Positions 63,619-64,000 of a stretch of DNA of 64,000 nt are shown in pieces (the stretch's first letter is position 1; every line of letters starts with the position of its first letter). The DNA comes from Arcobacter arenosus (GTDB taxonomy: Bacteria; Campylobacterota; Campylobacteria; Campylobacterales; Arcobacteraceae): assembly GCF_005771535.1 (NCBI RefSeq), contig NZ_VANU01000007.1, positions 115,009-179,008 on the forward strand, given 5' to 3'. Below the pieces are notes generated by a model. The model was not told the origin of the DNA. It saw nothing but the letters and a program-made list of their open reading frames with translations, and ran no database searches. A program made the position numbers and the translations under genes.

Positions 63619-64000
63619 TTAATTTATTTTTGTATTTTGAGTACTATTGAATATTCTTCTTTCAAATAAACTATCCATATCATCATGGATAATAGAATCT
63701 CTGTCTAAGAAGATTAGTTTCTCTTTATCTAACTCTTTTACATTCTTTAATCCCATAACTGCTAATAAACTTTTCATACTTTTAAGAATATTGTTATGGT
63801 AGTTTTTTATGTAATCTGAGTGTTTCTTTACAAAATAGTGTTTTCTTTTTTTAATATCTTGAGTAGCAAGTCCAACAGGACATTGGTGTTTACTAGCCCC
63901 AGAACAATATCTAGCTCTAATACAACCAGCACTCATCATAAAACCTCTTGCTATTTGTATAAAATCAGCACCAATACATAAAGTAATAATTACATCATCA
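63619..64000 (-). CDS. FMN-binding glutamate-synthase-like protein, 3' end only
   Basis: The visible 126 residues read in from beyond the right edge: DDVIITLCIGADFIQIARGF, then MMSAGCIRARYCSGASKHQCPVGLATQD. This is the iron-sulfur and FMN-barrel end of the glutamate synthase family (VGADxxxxARGxMxxxGCIQAxxCHxxxCPxGVATQD); cysteines C-x5-C-x5-C that bind the cluster are present. The C-terminal part (KHSDYIKNYHNNILKSMKSL, LLAVMGLKNVKELDKEKLI) is typical too. Whether it is GltB proper or the stand-alone FMN-binding glutamate-synthase-like enzyme cannot be told from this part. Confidence 0.85.
   Translation of the reverse strand, partial: DDVIITLCIGADFIQIARGFMMSAGCIRARYCSGASKHQCPVGLATQDIKKRKHYFVKKHSDYIKNYHNNILKSMKSLLAVMGLKNVKELDKEKLIFLDRDSIIHDDMDSLFERRIFNSTQNTKIN

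Overview
The window is AT-rich, gene-dense bacterial DNA from a Campylobacterota member, most likely the Arcobacter group. The evidence is the gene content: HobA (a DnaA-binding protein of this phylum), the single-recombinase XerH system, the futalosine menaquinone pathway enzyme MqnC, an M16-family protein and GluRS of Campylobacter type, and the order rppH-lysC-hobA-holB-folP. I see no tRNA, rRNA, insertion sequence, prophage or CRISPR array. All genes fit one chromosomal backbone.

Layout. 1-5124 (minus): bamA-mqnC-M16 protein-gltX (the last runs off the left edge). 5236-6066 (plus): tyrA. 6071-9799 (minus): rppH-lysC-hobA-holB-folP. 9855-14605 (plus): hemW, prmC, an M3 oligopeptidase and two small unknown genes. 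14612-15664 (minus): xerH, with a dif-like inverted repeat just upstream. Genes on the left (9.9-14.6 kb, plus) and right (15.7-53 kb, all minus) converge on this site, so the replication terminus may lie here. 15739-20844 (minus): chemotaxis operon cheY-cheA-cheR-cheD-cheB. 21082-32314 (minus): housekeeping genes (pnp, a phosphoribosyltransferase, lptD, an RDD protein, a likely 6S RNA upstream of purD, sulP-hemD, der, hpf). 32394-37326 (minus): an RND efflux operon with an 18-bp palindrome over its promoter. 37415-45412 (minus): hook and hook-filament junction genes flgD-flgE-flgL-unknown-flgK-fliD, then an EF-hand protein. 45497-47453: a two-component system. 47518-52939 (minus): ilvB-ilvH, lpxD and ftsK. 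53089-64000 is mixed: a divergent flagellin-like protein, ppx/gppA, pssA, a diguanylate cyclase, a second SulP transporter, two very small flagellar-like proteins, thioredoxin, a DUF1460 amidase-like protein, DUF523, ttcA, a chemoreceptor, and the 3' end of a glutamate-synthase-like gene.

Main themes. Motility and sensing dominate: a full Che adaptation set, hook/cap genes, a chemoreceptor, and four small proteins with similar N-termini, two of which keep only the axial-protein (D0-like) sequence. A second theme is chromosome replication and segregation (HobA, HolB, XerH with a dif candidate, FtsK). A third is envelope construction (BamA, LptD, LpxD, PssA).

Points most worth a second look: ftsK whose membrane domain has no ATG/GTG/TTG start but an ATA behind a good ribosome binding site; four FGFY/YGFF-type repeats in the CheA linker; the flagellin-like and 83-residue axial-like proteins; a GluRS with a broken HIGH motif; the dif candidate; and the likely 6S RNA. 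Several start codons were moved from the longest reading frame to the one with a ribosome binding site. These changes are stated in each entry.
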